Shown: piece after piece, positions 59,777 to 64,000 of the stretch
Layout: each line of letters opens with the position of its first letter
Position numbering within the stretch: the stretch's first letter is position 1
NCBI GenBank assembly: GCA_029339505.1
Contig: JAQISU010000003.1
Coordinates: 21,271,001 to 21,335,000, forward strand
Source: Unio delphinus
Taxonomy: Eukaryota; Mollusca; Bivalvia; Unionida; Unionidae
DNA: 64,000 bases
Reading direction: 5' to 3'
Translations under genes and position numbers: made by a program
Notes under the pieces: model-generated
Database searches by the model: none
Told to the model about the DNA's origin: nothing
Seen by the model: only the letters and a program-made list of their open reading frames with translations

Positions 59777-61520
59777 GTCTTTGATAATCTATAATCGGAC
59801 GTCAAGGTATAACGTTCTTGTTCACGTCGTTGCTGAATTTCATCAAATTTTCTCATACGACATAGACGTTCAGTTTTGGATACAGTTCATTATCACTGAT
59901 TTGCAAATATTTCATTTCACGAAGGATGTAATCAGTTATCTACGTTCATGTTTATATACAAATCAGACGTATAATTTAACAACTTAAATGTATATCTTGG
60001 CTTAACGCCAAGTCTGTCTTGAACATAGTTAACTTCCTCGCTTGCGTGAAATTTATTTGCTATCGCTGTTGGTAACTTCACGTCCCATATTAGACCAATA
60101 AATCAACCCTAGCAGTCAATTTAATTAGCCGTGTGCTTATATATCATTGACAATTTTCTCCCAGGTACATGAAAGTAACTTATATGTATGCCAATATTTT
60201 TGTCTATGTTGCAAAAGTAAACAACTTCACCATCACCCACCACTCTCTCAGAAGTTGAGGATATCTGTAGAGCCCACAACGTCAGGCTAACAACGAAGTT
60301 ATTTGTCACGTGATCAAAACAAATGGCATATGTGGTTCCCTACTTTGTATGCTCCCTCCTGCATTCGTGCACCGCAGGAAGCATATGAAGCAAGGACTCT
60401 AACTAAAATTTCAGTGATACCGATTCGAGCACTAGGCTGAAATTTAGAACAACAAAAAAAAGACATTATCCCCACCCCCAATATTTATTTTTTGCTGCAG
60501 TGTGGTAATCATCTTGATGCATGTGTCAAAACGGTATCAAACCATAGAGACTAACGCACCAGTCTCAGCGGTGCCGCATGGATTCCCCTATTCAGTTTTT
60601 CTGTCTTCGCTGTTATCACTGTCGCACACGGTTCCCTAACGTTTACGAATGGAAATTACCGTAGCGAACACAGATTGGTACACTGTAACGTCAATTGGTT
60701 GTCGCGATGTCAGTCATATCTCTCTAAACAAGGCTATCGACGTGATATGTGTAATAATCTGCCAACGGCATGCCAGTAATCTCATAAATGTCTTTGATGG
60801 GAAACGCCTAATAACAGTAAATACTTCACTCGTACTCTAAAGTTATCAAACCCGTTTATCTTTGTATGTGATTTTATTTATGAAACATTTTTATTAATTT
60901 TCACTCCTTTCTATAATCTGGGCTATTAATTCAACTAAATTCAACGGTCACGGGATTGATTGATTTCAGCCCATGAAAAATGAAAATCATGACATGTTTC
61001 TACTTTTTGTGTATCCATTTGTTGAGGCCATCTTTTGATTTATGGATTTATTTGCTTAAGAATGAGTAGCACATATGGCTGATATTTCAAGTGTTTTATC
61101 TCAAAATAATGGAGAAAAATTTGGTTTCATGCGGTTGACATGCACAACAGAATGTGGTGTATTTGGATATCCCCACGCACAAAATGAAAGCGCCTTCATA
61201 ATTTTGTGTAAAGAACAATGTTGTTCAATGTAGATTTGTGTGGCTAGCTAATCCGAATGGCGGATATTGACTTGCACACGTTTTGTGACGTGACGTAAAT
61301 ACAACATTCTGATTAAAATCAAATAATTTTACGTAGGACAGCGGTGATCTAATTTGAATCAGATCGGTCAAAACGACGGATATCAAAAAAGAATTTGGAC
61401 CACACCGTCCGAAATATCGGCCTAGTGTACATAAGACCAGACAACATTTGTCTTCCTCAGATCATCTCCTATCACTAGCTTACAATGAGTTGATTATTTA
61501 ACTTGTTGAAGAATATAATA

Positions 61521-61524
<4 letters not shown>

Positions 61525-61613
<89 letters not shown>
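61525..61613. repeat. GA microsatellite
   Basis: About 44 GA dinucleotides, the longest in the window. Confidence 0.97.
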
Positions 61614-61617
<4 letters not shown>

Positions 61618-61854
61618 AAATATTCAGAGCTTTACCTTGCCGGTCAATCAGACTTACAAATCAGTAGGACGGCGATCATACTAATACGACGTTTTCTATT
61701 GCATACACAGTATGCACATTTGTAAAATACTGTAGTTATGCTCTGGTGATTTACAGGATACTGGTGTTGGAATACCAGTAGTGTCTGAACATATATACTG
61801 ATAACATTGTACTAGCATAATGTGATATTTACGCAGTTATTGAAAAACTTAAGT

Positions 61855-62020
61855 ATTTAGCGTGTCGGATTCATGACCGAAGGCGTATGTTTTAGAATCC
61901 TACAATCGGAACAACCTGAGTCAATTATTCAGATGTATCCGTGGTTATAACACACTGTGCCAATTGTCATGGCACTAAATAAACCAATTGTGTTGTTGAG
62001 CGTTAAACACACAAGTAAAC
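61855..62020 (+). mobile_element. Possible SINE fragment
   Basis: Degenerate tRNA-like start (TAGCGTGTCGGATTCATGAC ... TTTTAGAATCCTACAATC), then a tail ending GTTGAGCGTTAAACACACAA. Resembles mollusc-type SINE tails; no second copy in this window. Confidence 0.4.
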
Positions 62021-62038
62021 ACTCCTTATGAGGATTAG

Positions 62039-62325
62039 CTGGTGTTACGTGCTTAGGCTCGAATAAGCAGCAACATAGAAAGAAGTGAAAATAACAAGCT
62101 TGTAAAATTTAACAAACAATTTATTGAGTACAAATATTTTCATAAAAGAAAATAAATAAACTTACGGTTTTAGAGTATCAAGTCCAAAAATTAATCCAAA
62201 AGAATTCACAATATAATCCACTAGTGAAATTGCAAGAGTCCTAATAATAAAATGTCTTAATAGTTCCCGGTTCGAATCTTGACGATGTAATCTAATATGG
62301 ACGACGATGTCACGTGATGAAGTCA
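62039..62325. repeat. Dispersed repeat, copy 1
   Basis: Shares order and sequence blocks with 62985-63240: a GCAGCAA start, an AATTTAACA...AATTTATT block, AGTCCTAATAATAAA, CGAATCTTGACGA and GGACGACGATG. Confidence 0.65.
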
Positions 62326-62798
62326 GTTTTAGTTTTATAATAATCCAAATGAGCACAAGTAATTTCTAGATAAATAACACAATAAATTCCTCTTGATTCC
62401 AAACGAATTGAAATGATTTACACTCAAACAGTAAAACACATATCTTTGAATTCCAAAGCCCAGACTAACTACTGAACAGTTGATTCTCGCGTAAACAGAT
62501 AAGGGTCACGTGATTTTCTAGAAGATCATATAACGAACCCATGCTCGCAAAGTCGCGTATACATTATGATCTAGAAAGATGTCCTTGGAATCAACCAATC
62601 ATTTTAGAAGCTTGCTTACACTCTGAAGCAAGGTCAAAAATGAGGTTAACATCTTTTGTTTACTTGTAGAGGAAATGTTTCTAGAAAACATTCCCAATGA
62701 ATGAATTTTTAATTAAAAAATGTCAAATTTGAATCTGACAAAAATAAATAAATTCTTTAAATCAAATATACGTAACACTGGAAAAGCTGTGTTCGTGC

Positions 62799-62800
<2 letters not shown>

Positions 62801-62853
<53 letters not shown>
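62801..62853. repeat. GT microsatellite
   Basis: About 26 GT dinucleotides. Confidence 0.97.
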
Positions 62854-62856
<3 letters not shown>

Positions 62857-62984
62857 TCTTTCATACATTTTTAATAAAACTTTGTGACATCCGGACTTCC
62901 GATTTCGAAATATAACAGTGGGTTTAACTTCTACGTTTCAATAACAGAGGCCCTTTTGTCAAGAAGGCTTCCATCTAGCTATTG

Positions 62985-63240
62985 TTGCCTGTTTGGGCCC
63001 TCATAAAGAGTAACCCGAAAAACGTGAAGGCAGCAAGCATTGTACAATTTAACACAATTTATTTCCCTAGAAAACAAGGTAAAAATAAAATAAAAGAACT
63101 TAGTTTTAAGAATAAAATAGAAAAACAATCCAAGAATGATCCAAGAAATAAAAATTAGAAGTCCTAGTAATAAATGAATTTGAGTTTGAGTCCTGACGAA
63201 ATCCAAGATGGAAAGCGATGACGTATGCTGCGGTCAGTAT
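62985..63240. repeat. Dispersed repeat, copy 2
   Basis: Diverged copy of 62039-62325 (GGCAGCAAGCATTGTACAAT, AGTCCTAGTAATAAATGAA, GAGTCCTGACGAAATCC, GGAAAGCGATGACG). Same orientation. Confidence 0.65.
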
Positions 63241-64000
63241 AATACTGACGTATCTACAGTTCTTTGTTTACTTTCAGAAAATAACACTCCGATGTTTGAA
63301 TTCGGAAAAAAATTTCAATAAATGCCATTGTCCTAGAATTCCGAGTACAATGATTTTCAGGGTAAAATAATCTCTATGAATCTAAATTTGAATAAAAATT
63401 AAAATATAACTCCAAAACTTGTCACAACTGAAGAAAACCCTTGACGTCGAAATGTGTACTAGCCCAACTGAAAAAAATCTCTAAACATCACTATTGGATC
63501 TGTTTACTGCGGAAAGCAGACGCCCGGATGAGGGTCAGCTTACAGTAAACCCAGAATTTCGCAATTACAAAGTAGAAGCCATTTGGAATCGCATCACAAT
63601 TAGTATTTTCAGTTCAGTACCCTTAGAATGTAGTTCTAGTCTATTTTTAGAACATTTTTCCTCTCTCATTTCGGTAGTGATAGGAGAGTTATATTTATTC
63701 ATTTTTGGTAGGGATTTAAAGGTAATTGATTATTCTTGAGAATACGAGCTCAGAGAGTGGTTGTCGTTGTGAATATAGGTGACAGTGCACAGTAATAGGG
63801 CCTTGGTGATGATCCGGAAGTGAAATCGTTTCTGTTTACATGCTGCTCTGTTTACAGTGTAGCTGTCAAAAAAGCAATGCCGGTGAATTTTTGACAAAAA
63901 CTTCACTGTGTAGTCATCGTTGAAGATATTTTAGATTAGCATATGATTTGTATTGATTGACACACAGTGGAAAGGTCAATATTGAGAAATAAATGTTGAG

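Larger units (their letters stand above)
59777..64000. other. Right flank: repeat-bearing, no supported gene
   Basis: Contains a GA microsatellite (61525-61613), a GT microsatellite (62801-62853), a SINE-like stretch and two diverged copies of a ~250-bp repeat. Small open frames show no family motif. Confidence 0.5.

Noticed and set aside
63494..63739. 81-residue plus-strand frame at the right edge
   Set aside because: The start codon is TTG, with no motif and no splice or promoter evidence.

Overview
The window is eukaryotic nuclear DNA: long AT-rich introns, tRNA-derived SINEs, many minisatellites and microsatellites, and exons with GT/AG borders. The host gene content, the repeats and a molluscan-metallothionein-like cysteine pattern suggest a bivalve or other lophotrochozoan. 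That assignment is an inference, and no species is claimed.

Layout. (1) 1331-26912, + strand: the 3' part of a myosin light chain kinase gene. Eight exons encode, in order, a fibronectin-III domain, a complete kinase domain, a calmodulin-binding segment, a Ser-rich linker and a C-terminal Ig domain. The exons join without a phase error to give 678 codons including the stop. (2) The introns hold SINEs, a LINE remnant, at least ten minisatellite arrays and, at about 10819-17648, a decayed DIRS-type tyrosine-recombinase retroelement. This element has inverted terminal repeats and an internal complementary region, and it sits inside a minisatellite that itself carries copies of an exon end and 5' splice site. 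(3) 31111-32268, - strand: an uninterrupted Tan-like N-terminal-nucleophile hydrolase. (4) About 32930-34803: a decayed Ty3/gypsy fragment (gag, protease, integrase). (5) 39785-59770: a 19,986-bp Polinton/Maverick (adintovirus-like) element with 326-bp terminal inverted repeats that match by eye and a 6-bp target duplication, CTGCAG. (6) 59777-64000: flanking DNA with diverged repeats and microsatellites and no supported gene.

The Polinton is the main item. It has protein-primed DNA polymerase B, a retroviral-type integrase with a chromodomain, a packaging ATPase, major and minor capsid proteins, pX-like core proteins, a pVI-like protein, a membrane protein and the start of an adenain-type protease. 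It also has an unusual BIR (IAP-like) protein with a Cys-rich, metallothionein-like N-terminus. Two lesions are visible: a one-base shift in an A-run splits the integrase, and the protease stops before its catalytic Cys.

The most novel observation is that five genes in the outer parts of the element end 20-40 nt before a hairpin that matches the replication-dependent histone mRNA 3' stem-loop: a 6-bp stem, a 4-nt UUUC-type loop, and ACCCA/ACUCA 3' of the stem. A purine-rich element resembling the histone downstream element follows 11-12 nt after each stem. The two outermost copies lie at the inner edge of each terminal inverted repeat, so each repeat supplies the 3' end of an outward-facing terminal gene. 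The central virion genes lack the hairpin and mostly have their own TATA boxes. The element therefore appears to use two transcript classes: S-phase-type, histone-like 3' ends for peripheral (possibly early or regulatory) genes, and conventional ends for virion genes.
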